Program-made: the position numbers and the translations under genes
Assembly: GCA_037043235.1 (NCBI GenBank)
Contig: JAWRVZ010000096.1
Coordinates: forward strand, 992,001 to 1,056,000
DNA from: Rhodeus uyekii
Lineage: Eukaryota > Chordata > Actinopteri > Cypriniformes > Acheilognathidae
Length of the DNA stretch: 64,000 nt
Direction of reading: 5' to 3'
In this document: piece after piece, positions 11,690 through 23,910 of the stretch
How the letters are laid out: every line of letters begins with the position of its first letter
Numbering within the stretch: the first letter of the stretch is position 1
The notes under the pieces: model-generated
The model's database searches: none
The model's input: the letters and a program-made list of their open reading frames with translations, nothing else
What the model was told of the DNA's origin: nothing

Positions 11690-12660
11690 TAAAAACAGAA
11701 GTTACTGGCTGAGTTCATCACAGCAACTCATAATGTAAGTCAGGGGTGTGTGTGGGCCCCATGTGCCTGTATGCGCTCAGAACAATGTCTGGGCTCCTGA
11801 TGAGATGGAGGATGGTATCATGGGGGATCTCCTCCCAGACCTTCATCAGGGCATCAGTGAGATCCTGGACAGTCTGTGGTGCTACTTGGCAGCTTCGGAT
11901 GCACTGACACACAATGTCCCAGAGGTTCTCGATTAGAACGTGAGGGGCAGTCAATGGCATCAAAGCCTTCTCCAACTAAAAACTATGTTTATCATGCATT
12001 ATCATGCATGTGGAGGAACCCAGGGCCACTGAACCAGTATAAGCTCTGACAATGGCTCGGAGGATTTCATCCCAGTTTCAAACAGCATTAAGGGAACCAT
12101 TGGTTGCACATGAAGGTCTGTGGGACCCTCCAGGGACCATTACTGTCCCAACTCCAAACCGGTCATGCTGGATGATGCTGCAAGGAGCATAACGTTCCCT
12201 ATGGCATCTCCAGACTCTTATATCTGTCACGTGTTCAGTGTGAACCTGCTCTTATTCTTGAAGAGAATGGTGTGTCATTGGTGTATTTGCCATATCTGGT
12301 GTTCTCTGGAAAATGCCAATCGAGCTGCACAGTGCTGAACTACGAGCAGGACGCCAGGCCCTCATGTCACCCTCATGAAGTCTGTTTCTGACAGTTTGGT
12401 CAGAAACATGCACACCAGTTCCTGCTGGAGGAAATTTGTTGGGTTCTGGTGGTTCTACTCCTGTTCCTCCTCACACAAAGGAGCAGATACTGGTCCTGCT
12501 TTTGGGTTATTGTCCTCCTTCGTCCCTGTCCAGCCCTCCTCGTGTAACGGCCTGTTTCGCAGAATCTCCTCAATGCTCTTGAAACTGTGCTGGGAGAAAC
12601 ACCAAACCATCTTGTGGATGAGTCATCCTGAAGGCCATTGACATTGATTTTGTATGAATT
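11690..12660 (-). pseudogene. Second Tc1-like transposase relic
   Basis: Read on the minus strand, the DNA-binding HTH is still clear near 12605-12545 (FGVSPSTVSRALRRF). Degraded catalytic-core pieces follow in several frames, ending with ENLWDIVCQCIRSCQVAPQT and WEEIPHDTILHLIRS near 11940-11780. Order and spacing match a fish Tc1-like transposase of a different subfamily from the 6.5 kb copy. Many stops and frameshifts are present. I could not identify terminal inverted repeats, so the ends are approximate. Confidence 0.8.
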
Positions 12661-15086
12661 TGATGTGAAGCATACAAAAATGTCGGATTTTTAGAGAAAA
12701 GTAAACGTATAGTTTACGCTGATCCGCTGAAAATGTACAAAATGAGATTCACACTAATTACCCACTAATTCACCAAAAACGTAAAATAGTTCTTAAGTGT
12801 CATGAGATTGCATTGTAAACATCTGAGGAGCAAGAGACTTCAGCAAAGTCTTCATTTTATCGCTGTCTGGGAGAAATTTTTGTGATTTTGAAATGTTTGT
12901 GATCTAAAAACAATTCAGAATACCTTGCCAATCAACACTCACCTTTTCTTCAGAAAATGTAAAAACATCTGGTCCATTCAGCCATTTAAGTTTCTGTTCT
13001 GATTTCATATTATGTCTTATAAGCTTCATATCAGGACAGTTTTGAGATCCCATGTGAGCAGATACGACTTGTAACAGACCCATCACTTCACATTAGCAGA
13101 CATTTTGAATATGGCTGTTCGTTATTCGGCTCTAAATATGTTTGTGTTGATACTCAAGAGTTAATTATGACGGGCCTAGGGACCAGTTTCGCTCAGGGCT
13201 GGCCATATGGATCGGGCATATGCTGCATATATATAGAAAAGGGTGGCATGTTTAATTGATACAGTACCACCACGCTCCATAAACATCCACAGTGAGGGAG
13301 AAAGGGGACAGATCTACAGGGAACTACATCAAACAATCAGTGTAGACTCAAACAAACCATCTTACTTTAAAGTGCGAAGGCAAACTGAGCAGAAGAGAGG
13401 GACTCATCTGTCTCTTTGTTTCACCTGCTCCGGTTTCTCTGTCCATCAGTTTTAGAAAAGCTGTTTGCTATGAATAAAATAGTATATTTTTATATATTAT
13501 AAAATGGAGCACAGAAGTAAAAACAAATAAAGTTGCTCATACTTATGGTTAGTGATTTGAGCAAACCCCAAACCTTCTTTGGAGACTAAATAAACATTAA
13601 GAGTCTGTTTCTACACATTCTGAAAGTATAACAACCAGCTGAATTGGTTGAACCTTAGTTCTCATTCTACAGTTTGTTTAGTTAAGCGCTTTGACTTATG
13701 GATGTGTTGTGAGAGGAGAGGGAGAGAGAGAAAGAGAGCGAGCGAGAGCAAGAGTGAGCGCGTATGCAACCTTTCATTGCTGTGGATATGAATAGCTGGT
13801 GTTGCAGCCACATTTTGGTTAGCCAGTGTCTGGGATCTATTATAGTATCGTGTGCACGCACACACACACATCTTTGCGTCTGTTATTTTAGTGCTGCATG
13901 TATTTTTATAGGAGTGCATTTTAGAGACAGGTTTAATCCAGGGAATTTGTGCAGCAGTTTGCTCCAATCTCAACTTCACTGAAATACAGTACATTTATCT
14001 TTTTTCTTTGGACAACAGGAATTCTCCACGTCTGGGATGCTGGGTTTTTTTTTTCAGAGGTTAAGCGACGTGATAGAAATATTAGATAATTGTAATATCT
14101 CAAATAAGCTTAAACTTGACACAAACTCTAGACTTGCACATAAAATCAGATTGCACACAAAAGATTTTGCGTACACATGGTGTCTCGAAGTGTGCTCTTT
14201 ATCCAGACACCACAATCTGCAGTCACCAGTCAGATTTCTTATCGTGGATTCAAACATTTCTCATCAAATTCCAACTATCAATTGGTCTGTGCTGTTATCC
14301 ACATTAATTTTGTATTACTATATTCTAACTGTGTCAGTCCTATTGTGTCTATTTTATTCCTCTAAAGGAATTGAAGGAGACAAAGCTAATACTTCAGATC
14401 TCAGTTAAGTCTTTTCAAGATTAACCCATGTGAGCCATAGATTTTCCATCTGGGTTTTTGTGTGCTAGTTAATCACTTTTGCTTAAAAATCAGCTGGTAG
14501 AGACCTCTTGCCCCATAATGCCGCTGTGTGAACAGACTTTGCTTTTGCCCCCGGCTTTACTGTGTGATTTAACATCGTCCCATAATGGATAAACTGGAAT
14601 GAGGGCTTATTCAGTTCCGCACACCCAGTCAGTGTACTTTCCAGCATACAAATGAACTGGGATGAATGGATACGACACTCTGAGAAAAAAACAACACCTT
14701 GGCGGTCGTGTCGGGAGAAAGAGTCGCTGTGTGAGAGGTTTGTGCTGAATAAGTCACGGATATACTGGGAAGTCAGGAGGTGTGAACGAGAACCAGTTTA
14801 GAGAGTCTGGTCTGACTGTGCACAGCATGCAGAGCTGAATTGAGCTTAAGATGAAACTCGCTGATTACAGGCCGCACGAGTCCAACGCTGCTCATGGGCG
14901 GCATAAAGTTTGGCCAAGATGTTCACTCACAAACTTTCAGAATAGATTTCACCCTTTCTGAGGTTTTTGCACATGCAAAAATCTCAGTGTGATGGTTGCT
15001 AAGCTGTGTCATTCTTACTGGCTCAAGAAAAAAAAAGAGTCCACTTTGAAGTACTTATGATATAGATATAGTATATAGATATTTTG
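12661..15086. other. Non-coding DNA between two transposon relics
   Basis: Contains a GA-rich run at 13710-13760 and short chance frames, the longest 123 codons at 14037, which has no recognisable domain. Nothing else is supported. Confidence 0.45.
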
Positions 15087-15126
15087 TTAACGCTTTACAA
15101 TAAGGTATTCATTAGTTAACATGAAC
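15087..15126. repeat. Left fragment of a small inverted-repeat element split by the DIRS insertion
   Basis: TAACGCTTTACAATAAGG followed by ATTAGTTAACATGAAC matches the inverted form of the sequence at 18811-18828 (TATTGTAAAGTATTACC). It continues logically into 18561. This is a widespread fish TIR element beginning ACTTTACAATAAGG. Confidence 0.75.
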
Positions 15127-15889
15127 GTCTAGGTTACTATTGTAACCCCCGTTCCCTGAAGAAAGAAAAAGGGATGTTACGTCAGAACTGAACTGACAAA
15201 TTGGGATCTCGCCTGAACAACCAATCATCTTTGAGTGTAACTAATTGAGCCTATGCACATTGGCTAGATGTGAGATGGCTTGCGATCGCATATTTACATT
15301 TTGGTGAGGAGTCAAGTCAGTAGCACGGCCACTCAGGGGTAGTACAGCAATTGTGGTGACGGACATAATGTCTCCGTTCCCTCCTTCAGGGAAATTTTAC
15401 GTCAGAACTGAAATGACAAAATGTGATCCTACCAAAGCTCCACTATTGCTGCCCCTTTCAGCGCCCTGTATAAGCCACCTGATCCCCCTCGCCGTTGGGG
15501 TGAAGGATGGGACCAGGCTAACGCAGGGTAGTCAATCAGTGCTGTTCCTTGGGACCCACTCAGTGAGATTTTGGATTACAATGGGAAAGCGTACCCCAAA
15601 GAGGCGAACGCTGAAGAGGCCACATCCCACCCGTAGGGAGGTATCATGTGGAATATATACATATGGATTGGCCATCTGGGCAATGCTACATTTGGAAGGT
15701 CTCTGTAGTAGATCCATGCTAGTAAGGATGGAGTCCAACAGAGTTCGCCAGCTGGGGAACTCACCTGAGGAGCAAAATATGTGCATGCTTCCCAGTCCGT
15801 AGAAGTGCAGCAAGCAGGACACTGAGCAGGACCCTCGTGCTACCAGCAACTGGTAGCAAGTACACGTGAGGATACTGGCTCTACATGAA

Positions 15890-16560
15890 GGTTATAAAGC
15901 CTTGCAAATTTTTAAGTGTCTCCCAGCCTACAGCTCTGCAGACATCTGCCATGTACCAGCTCTACCAGCAACACTCCTTGTAGAGTGTGCCCTCACCCCT
16001 AGGGGGCATGGCTGATCTTGGGTTTGGTGTGCTAAGTTGATGGCTTCCACTATCCAGTGGGATAATCTCTTCTTGGAGACAGCCTTTCCCTTCTGCTGTA
16101 CTCTATAACAGATAAAAAGATGGTCTGAGGTTCTGAAGCCCTCCGTTTGATGGATGGGACAGAGCAGAGCAAGAGCTGGGTCTTCCTCCTCCAGGGGCAA
16201 CGCTTGCAAGTTTACCACCTAATCCCTGAAAAGCATGGTGGGAACCTTTGGCATGCATCCAGGTTCCAGGCACGATTTGTTCCATTTTCCTGATTGAAGC
16301 CTGTGCAATCAGAAGCACTCTCTTTAATGACAGGAACTTCAGCTCAACTGGCTGCAGAGGTTCAAAAGGGCTCTCTAGCATGTGAAAGAGGTCCCAAGAG
16401 GATATGAGGTGAGGCCACGGAAGATTTAACCTCCTAGCGCCCCTCAAGAACCTCAGGTCAGGTCGTGCTTACCAACAAACTTGCCATCTACTGCATTGTG
16501 ATGTGTGGCGATTGCCTTCACTCCAGCTCTTCTTGTAGGAAGGAAAGGATGACCCTGATC
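15890..16560 (-). pseudogene. DIRS tyrosine recombinase remnant
   Basis: In minus-strand order the segments VDGKFVGKHDL, FLRGARRLN, SPFEPLQPVELKFLSLK, VNLQALPLEEEDPALALLCP, KKRLSHWIVEAINLAH and GVRAHSTR are recognisable. The last holds the conserved HxxR of tyrosine recombinases. The frame shifts between segments, and a stop follows STRSVAGRAGTWQMSAEL. The tyrosine nucleophile region appears only out of frame (GFIT where RFY is expected). In an intact element this enzyme would integrate a circular DNA copy without a DDE integrase. Confidence 0.8.
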
Positions 16561-17950
16561 GGGCACCCTCGAGGGTCTTCTCGCTTGGGATTGATCACTT
16601 AGGTCTTCCATGTCCCATCCAGAGACCACACATGGGGGTTCCAGAGTCTGGGAAAGGGTCCCAGAGAGTGTACCATCTCTGAGAAAAGCAGGTCTTTCCT
16701 CTGAAGAATGCACAGGGAGGGGCTGTTGCAAGGAGTACGAGTTCTGGGAACCATGTCTGGTTGCAGATGGTCCCCTCTGTCAGGAAGTAAAACAACTGGC
16801 AATGGGACATGTCCAGAGAAGCAGCTGGACTGCCCGATGGAGTCTCCATACCCCTGGACATGGAGACTGTCGTGAGAACTTGTTGGCTGCATGATTGAGC
16901 TTGCCCAGAATGTGAATGGCACGAAGCAACCTCAGAAGCTTCTTTATCCATAGGATGAGATGGTGGGTGAGTTGTCACATGTGACATCTGGTGGAAGATA
17001 CATGCCTGGACACTTGTTCAAGGGGAACTCCTGCCTGTTGAAATGCAAGGTCTGACCATAGGTTAAAGGTTTGGCAGCAGGATATGGTGATTTTCACCTG
17101 GTGCGTGCTGTTGCTATGCCCATCTCGGGACTTGGCTGTGAAGCCAGTGCTGAAGTGGCCTCATATTAAACAATCTGACTGCTGTTACTGTAGCTGCAGA
17201 TGTCATATGCCCCAGGACCTTCTGAAAAGGTTTCAGTGTGGCCGCCGTCCTGCCCTTGAAGTATTTCCGGCAATTTAGCACCTACTGAGCATGCTCCATC
17301 GGGCGAGAGATGTGCTGTCAGGTTGACTGAGTCTGGCTCCATCCCTAAAAAAGAGTTTATCTGCCCTGGGTATAGTTTGCTATTTTCCCAGTTGACCTGA
17401 AGACCCAGGTGGCTATAGCACCTGGTCCCTATGTTAGCAACAAATGCTCTCGTAAGTTGGCCAAAATGAGCCAGTCATTGAGATAATTGAGGATGCAAAC
17501 ACAATCATTCCCTCATGGAAATAACGGCTGCCTCCAATTCGTGAGAACGTGAAGCAATAGGGACAGCCCGAAGGGGAGGACTTTGTACTAACATGCCCGC
17601 CCCTCGAACGCAAAGCTTAGGAATAGTGTCAAGGGAGAATCGAGACATGAAATTACGCATCCTTCAAGTCGATCACTGCAAAACAATCTTGTGGATGGAT
17701 GCATTCAAAAATGTATTTATGCATCAACATCTTGAATGGGAGCTTGTGAATGGCCTGATTCAAAACTTGCAGGACCAAGATTGGCCGTAACCCACCTCTT
17801 TCTTGTGTACAGTGAAATAAGGGCTGTAGAACCCTGACTTCATATCAGCTGGAGGGACCAGCTCTATTGCACCCTTTGCCTATAGGACAGTAGTTTCCAC
17901 CCAAAGTATAGTAGCATACTTGTTCAGCTCAGAGGGGAAGGCCTCTTAAT
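16560..17950 (-). pseudogene. DIRS reverse transcriptase/RNase H remnant
   Basis: Reading the minus strand from 17950: a weak RT start near GPASFESG, then LNDWLILANLRE, matching the YLDDWLIL catalytic box of DIRS reverse transcriptase but with one catalytic Asp changed to Asn. Next come VNWENSKLYPGQ and FLGMEPDSVNL, then RNase H-side pieces including NQTWFPELVLLATAPP near 16770 and a decayed WSLDGT. Stops and frameshifts are frequent. The mutated catalytic box alone would inactivate it. Confidence 0.75.
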
Positions 17951-18560
17951 TTGGAGGGATGCCAGGTGAACTGAATCACATAGCTGAGTCTGATGGTCTA
18001 AATGAGCCGGCGGGATAGTCTGGGGAGAGCAAGTCTTGCAGATTCCTACAAGTGGGGTCAGAGGGACCACAGATGGAGTTCAAGGAGCCAACATGAAAAG
18101 CAAAGCGTCCCAGAGTGGGGTCTGAGTGTGCAGTATGACACTTACCTGGCTCCACGGTTGGTCAGAGGGTGCATGAGAAGGCATGGCATTCTCGAACTGG
18201 ACCCTGCTGCCCGCTGGCGATTGGAGAGGTGGGTGAGAGTGGCAAGGCATAGTGTCGCACAATATCATCTGCGCCCCTCTTTGGAACCAGAGAAAGAGGA
18301 AATCGCTGCGGGGGATCGAAAAATATTATTTAGAAAAAAACTGAACTAAAGATTTTCTACCTGGCCTTCCTGCTGTTCCTTCCATCTCTGGGTCGCTCAT
18401 CTCAGGGTCTCTGCTTGGCCTGCCACTAGGTGGAGTGAGCAGGGGGTGGGATTGGGTTGGGATTGGCCACTTTCCTCTGGCCAGCTTCAGCAAAGTGGAG
18501 GCTGTTGCTGAGGTCGTGTGGGAGTGGAGGAAGATTCTGCAGTTCTGACGTAATGTCAAC

Positions 18561-18828
18561 TAATAATGAACAATACTTCTGCAACATTTATTCAGCTTTG
18601 TTAATATTAATTTAAAATGATCCTAATACTTTATTTGAATCAAAAGTTGTATTTGAAGTTGTATAACATGAACAAACAATGAAAAACTGTATTTTCACTA
18701 ACGAATACTAGCAAATGATTAATAAAGATTGACAAATACAGTAACAAATCAATTGCTCATGGTTAGTTCATGTTAGATAATACATGAACTATGTTTAATA
18801 AATGAGAACTTATTGTAAAGTATTACCC
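18561..18828. repeat. Right fragment of the same inverted-repeat element
   Basis: TAATAATGAACAATACTTCTG continues from the left fragment and runs to TTATTGTAAAGTATTACC. The interior carries repeated ATGAACAAACAATG and TTAGTTCATGTTA motifs typical of this family. The right-hand half is longer, so the DIRS element inserted near the left end. Confidence 0.75.
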
Positions 18829-18998
18829 ATATTTTTAAGATTTATATATTTATTTATTTTCTTGTTAGTCCAAATTTTAAATATTTTTATGTATGTATGT
18901 GTGTGTGTGTGTGTGTGTATATATGTATATTATATATGCATATATATTTTGTGTATGCTGATAATTATGCCCATTTAATGCCCATATTATATATATTT

Positions 18999-19021
18999 AG
19001 AATTCTTTACTTAAAATTCTA

Positions 19022-19087
<66 letters not shown>

Positions 19088-19104
19088 GAATTTTAAGTAA
19101 AGAT
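18999..19104. repeat. (TA)n core inside a near-perfect inverted repeat
   Basis: CTTTACTTAAAATTCTAATA at 19005-19024 is mirrored by TATAATAGAATTTTAAGTAAAG at 19081-19102, with about 56 bp of (TA)n between them. The DNA or RNA could fold into one long hairpin. It lies 170 bp before the cassette exon. Confidence 0.8.
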
Positions 19105-19278
19105 CCCAGGAACCAAAACACTGATCTGAAGAACTTACAATATGATAAAGATTCCAAAGAACCATATAGCATCTCAATAACCGGCTAAAATAGTTGCAAA
19201 ATCCTAAGAATGAGGTGTAAAAAGTAGCAGTACAGTATTGCAATTGTAATGCCTTATGTATATTATATTATGTTTTAG

Positions 19279-19362
19279 GCCACCGAACCGTTTCTGGTGA
19301 ATGAAGACCCGTCCAGAGGTCCTGGAATACCAGAGTGCTTCGTCGTGTCTGATTCCTACAGG
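19279..19362 (+). CDS. nfix: Candidate nfix 84-nt cassette coding exon
   Basis: Between TGTTTTAG and the donor GTACGT lies an 84-nt stretch, exactly 28 codons, with no stop. It starts ATEPFLVNEDPSRG and ends FVVSDSYR. Codon choice and composition look like real coding DNA, unlike the AT-rich flanks. Both ends are in phase 0, so it can be skipped or included without changing frame. Preceded by the ATG ending at 4029 it gives MATEPFL, and followed by exon 2 it gives SDSYR-DEFHPF. I do not recognise the peptide as a known domain. It is rich in acidic residues and prolines and has one cysteine. It would add a 29-residue N-terminus to the NFI DNA-binding domain in place of MYSPYCLTQ. It could instead belong to another plus-strand gene, but none is visible. 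Confidence 0.6.
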
Positions 19363-20439
19363 GTACGTCTCCATATTACTCCATTATTCCTTCAGCATTG
19401 TTATTGATGTTTTGGAGTCAAAAATATGACCTTGATTATTATTTCCATATGCACATATGCATATGCAATAAAGCACCATAAAAATCCTGCAGAAAGTAAT
19501 TCTTATAATTTTACCGGAGCACTGTTTTCTTGTGGGAAATGAAAATTATAACCTGCACACATCTATAAAATGAGAAGTATATATGAGGGTAAGACGGCAA
19601 GGAAGGGAGGGCAAAGAAAAAATACTGCAAGCAGAAAGAAGTGTAGCTTTTAAAATTCCACCCAGCGAGCGAGCTGGATTTACAGCGATGGGAGTGAAAT
19701 AAAATGGTCATAAAAACAGAAGGGCGGGACGGAGAGATGGAGAGATGGGAAGGGGAGTCTGTGGATGACTGAAAATGAGACTGTTAATGAGCGGGGAGCT
19801 GGTTTTCTATTCCTCGTTTCCAGCGGATTGCTTTTGCCAACGTTTCGGGGGAGAAAAACCTGGGTTGCTCCAGCGTCTCATGGAGCAGGCATTCGCAGAA
19901 ATGGAGGGAAAATTATGAAACGTGATTGGCTGACAGAATAGAAGGGGCTGAGGTGTAAAATATAGCCATTTTGGATATCAGGAATGTGTCAAACTACATC
20001 ACCATTCGGGTTAATTTAGAGGAAAAAGAAGGGCCTGGATATATTTTGTGTTGATTCTTACAGCAGTGTGTCTTTCTATTTTAATTTAGTGTAGAAACCA
20101 GGAGTAGTTTGTTGCTTTCACCAAAACAACAGCTTTAAGTTTTATCATAATGTTTTAGTAGCTGATGAATTAGTGTTTAAAAAATTTGAAAAATTTGAAA
20201 AATGGGCCTCAGGTCTGATAGCAGAGAAAAAAACATGTTAAATTCAAACAATCAAATGCAATTTAGCCATATCATCCATGCATGTTCATGATAACTTATC
20301 AACCTGTATAAGGGATTAGAAAATCATATCTATTTTTTTGTTGTTGTTGATGTCCATGCCTTTAAATCCAATTAAGAACCGCTGAAATTTAAAATTTTTA
20401 ACGCTGAAAACAAAAATAAGCAGGCAATATATAAACCTT
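19363..20439. other. Intronic DNA after the cassette exon
   Basis: 19700-19960 has a moderately GC-rich patch (GAGCGGGGAGCTGG, GCCAACGTTTCGGGG). No gene or clear repeat. Confidence 0.4.
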
Positions 20440-21250
20440 GAAAAGTCAAGCTTTTCTAAGTTTTGTTCTTGTAGCTCTTTTTGGCTCTAAAACTCTTAAA
20501 AATAAAGGCTCTTTATTGGCAGTGGTTCAGTTAAGAACCTTTAACATCCATGCACAGTAAAAAATGATCGGAAAAGAGTGTAAAAATGCTACAGTAATAA
20601 ACAGTCAATTATTTAACAGAAAGTGTCTGCACTGTACGAGGTGAATAACTGTAAAATATCTAACCATCATTTAATGTAAGTTTACAGTTTTTGGAAGTAA
20701 AAAAGAAAAGTCATTGTATTATTTACAGTAAAAACCTGTAAATTCTAGAATTCCCTGCGTGTCACTTCACATTTGATGTGTTTCTTTTCCCCCCCTTTTT
20801 TAAATCCGTTTTTACATTTTTATTTAACTAAATTAATGTGTATTTCATTTTTTACAGAGATGTTTTTTACATAATCATTTTTTTCTTTTTACTGTAAACT
20901 TAATTTAAGTCTGTAAAAACCTAAAATGTTGTTACCATATGTTTTTATGGCAAATTTCTGGCAACCGTTTATTTCACCTCTAATTTAATTTGTATTTTTG
21001 TTGTTGTTGTTTTTACACTGTGGAACCTTTCCACAATCTTAAAAATAAAGAACCTTTTGTTGAATGGAAAGGTTCTAGGGTTGTTCTAAGGAACCGTCAA
21101 TGTCGATAAAGAGTATAGGGCACAAAAGGTTATAATAATAATTTAAAAAAAGAACAATAATGAAAGTTTCTTTTGGGAGCCAAAAATGATTCTTCTCTGC
21201 TGGCATCACTGTGAATGTTCCCATATGGAGCCTTTGTTTTTAAGAGTGTG
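20440..21250. repeat. Cluster of small fish repeats (AAGAACC/GGTTCTT and TTTACAGT families)
   Basis: 20450-20560 and 21020-21250 carry AAAATAAAG...TTAAGAACCTTTAACATCCATG and GGAACCTTTCCACAATCTTAAAAATAAAGAACC, copies of a palindromic element also seen at 31680-31800. Between them, 20565-20990 is rich in ACTGTAAA/TTTACAG motifs in both orientations, suggesting a second inverted-repeat element. No coding content. Confidence 0.55.
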
Positions 21251-21854
21251 AAAATCTTTGCATTGCATCTGTCAGACGAGTAAATCTAGATCTAATGCTC
21301 AGTGTAAAAGAAATCCAGTAGCTCTTGATTTACTCACTCAAGTGTGTGGTTCTGTCGTGTGTTCGTTTAGGAGTCTTGTACCCACTCAAACCACTAAATG
21401 TGGGGCACATCTTGAGAGGTGGTACATAAGTTCTCATGTTGTTCTTGCTGTTTCTTTGGTTTGGGAAAAACTCCTCTCCTCTCACCACTGCAGGGCTTTG
21501 AACTGGTTTTGTGGCGATTTGTTACTAATCAGTTCAGGATCTTGGGGTGGAAAAAACTAGGATATTCCCTTCATTTTACATTCACCTGCTTTCATGCACT
21601 TTACAGTAGTAAAAGCAGCAGTTTAGTAGTTTCTAAAAAGACCAAAATTATTTGGTGACACAATGAAAACGGTCCTGGAATGTGGCTGTAATGCTTTGAA
21701 TTGTTGTATACTTACAAAAAAAAAATAAAAAAAATTGTAGTACAATAAAAAAAAATGTATTAACTACATTAACATAATTAAATAATTTAAAGTGTTCATA
21801 ATCTTACTTTCAAAATGTACTATTACTATTGTATTATTTAATGGACTTTAGCTG

Positions 21855-21977
21855 ACTATGAACAGTTGTATTTCTATTAACTAAAGATAATTAATAAATA
21901 CTAACTATAATGAATGAGTTGCACGTCGTTCTTTTTAGTTAATACTTGAACTAGTACGACCTTATTGTAAAGTGTCA
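21855..21977. repeat. Partial copy of the ACTTTACAATAAGG inverted-repeat element
   Basis: ATTAACTAAAGATAATTAATAAATAC and then GACCTTATTGTAAAGTGTCA match the right end of the element at 18561-18828. The left part is not recognisable. Confidence 0.6.
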
Positions 21978-22128
21978 TTTATTTTTACATTTCTATTTAT
22001 ACGTTTTGTGTACGTTCATTTAAAATACTGTATATTTGTAACACTGTGTGAACATTTCAGTGAACTGCAAATTTTTTTTTTTGATTTTTTTAAAATAGTG
22101 AAAGCTAGTAAAGAATAAAATGTTTCCC

Positions 22129-22168
<40 letters not shown>

Positions 22169-23218
22169 TAAAATGTTGTACTTTAACTTAACTAACAACT
22201 TTAAATGTACTTGATTTTAGTGATGATTTAGTATGACTGAATCATTCTGATCAAATTAGGATCAAGCGGATCATGTGGAAATAATTCCTTTAACAATCGC
22301 ATGTTCTCGTTTTACATTATATAATGATTAACAGATTTATTTCCTTTAAAATGACGTGAAATTGTCAAACATGCGTAACAGTAAAAACCCTCCCAAGTGA
22401 AACGATTAAAGTGTACATATTTCCCTCGTAGAAATCTCTATATTTTAACCCAAGTGATTTTAGGGGGTTGAGAAATAACAGGTCAAAGGTCACACGAGGT
22501 AAGCAGCGAGATGCGATGATGATTCACGCAGGTATGCGTTTCCTGTGTGGTCGTCCGGAGCACTTTCCTCTCTCTTCCTTCACTCCCCCGGCCTCCTCCC
22601 TTCTGCAGTTCACTTTCCCTCTCTCTCTCTCTCCCTGGTTCCCCGGATCCCTTGGCAGAGGGCTGTAATTGGCCACACAGAGGCGAGTTCTCTCTTTGTT
22701 TCCCCTGCAGTGGCTTGCGGTGGAACTGCACAGGCAGTAGGGCCTCATAAATCTCCAGGCCTCCGGTGGCACATCCAGCCTTCATCTCCGGTTCTGCTCA
22801 ATGACTTCACCCCCACCAAAAATCCCCACCCAGGGACACGCTCCAAAACTTTATACCTCCACTTGCCGCCTGATCTTTCCTTAATGTTCAGTCCTTTCAT
22901 GTTTTTTGCGAGGCACATTCATTTAGGAGTTTGAAAAAGGACAGGCGCTGCCATCACTGTAGTCCAGATGATTTTCTGCGTGTTTTTTACAGCTAATACA
23001 ATGCTGAGTACAGTACAGCTGCATACATTAGATGCATTAGATGGTCATATACAGACACTAATTATTTAGATCATTTTCATTAAATATACATTTTTTGCAT
23101 GTTGCCTCATTTAATATCTTCATATTTGTACTTGAAAATATTACTCAAGGTCTCAACCATTTAGCAAACCATATTTTTACTTTCTAAGTAGATAAAAATA
23201 TGACGATTTTAATATATG

Positions 23219-23254
<36 letters not shown>

Positions 23255-23859
23255 TAGATATATATATACTATATATATCTTAAACTTCAGACTGTGGACT
23301 ACCCAACCAAAAATATTTCTATTATACAAACAATTTATTTTTGTAATTATAGTATTTTTTGTGTATATATTTAAATTATACATTCAATTGCATACTCATG
23401 ATAAATATTATTAGTATTACATGTAATTATTTTATGATTATAATGTGTATTACACAATTTATAGATAGATAGATTATTTATATTACATATGCAAGTATAT
23501 ATTTTGAAGTAGTTTTTTACAAATATAATGTAAATGTAATATTTATTTTAACTATCATTGTTTATTATAATTATGCATATATCTACATTTGTTCTATATT
23601 TAATTACATGTGTATATTTCTATTTTTATTGTACTTTAATTTAATATTGCTGAATCTCTAAATGAGGATCACTAACAAAAGACATTTTTTAAGGGACAGA
23701 TCATGAAGAGATAATTCTGATAACATTTGTCTGTTTACACTATATAATGATGAACAGATCATTAGGTGATTTACAATCAGTTCATATTAGAAATGTCATG
23801 AACAAGTCAAACAAATGGTTTCAATGTAAATCAACAAATGTTGTTAGAAAAGTGCAGTA
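21978..23859. other. Non-coding DNA upstream of exon 1
   Basis: 22460-22935 is GC-richer and open in several frames on both strands, with CT/GA runs and CCAAT-like sequence but no recognisable protein. It may be regulatory. 23000-23850 is very AT-rich with TA microsatellites. Confidence 0.4.
23222..23283. repeat. (TA)n with a palindromic interruption
   Basis: Two TA tracts separated by ATCTTAGATATATATATACT and followed by ATCTTA, giving internal symmetry. Confidence 0.85.
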
Positions 23860-23871
23860 ACTTTGCTCTAC

Positions 23872-23910
<39 letters not shown>

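Larger units (their letters stand above)
15127..18560 (-). mobile_element. DIRS-like tyrosine-recombinase retrotransposon, degenerate
   Basis: A 3.4-kb minus-strand relic with reverse transcriptase, RNase H and tyrosine recombinase remnants in the DIRS order. TACGTCAGAACTG occurs near the left end (15179), again internally (15400), and inverted at the right end (about 18540-18552). This fits DIRS inverted terminal repeats and an internal complementary region. It interrupts a small inverted-repeat element whose halves lie on each side. The length is below the roughly 6 kb I recall for intact elements, and no gag-like frame is clear, so the 5' part has probably been lost. Confidence 0.82.

Noticed and set aside
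15353..15802. 149-codon plus-strand frame in the DIRS region
   Set aside because: Antisense of the decayed minus-strand retroelement.
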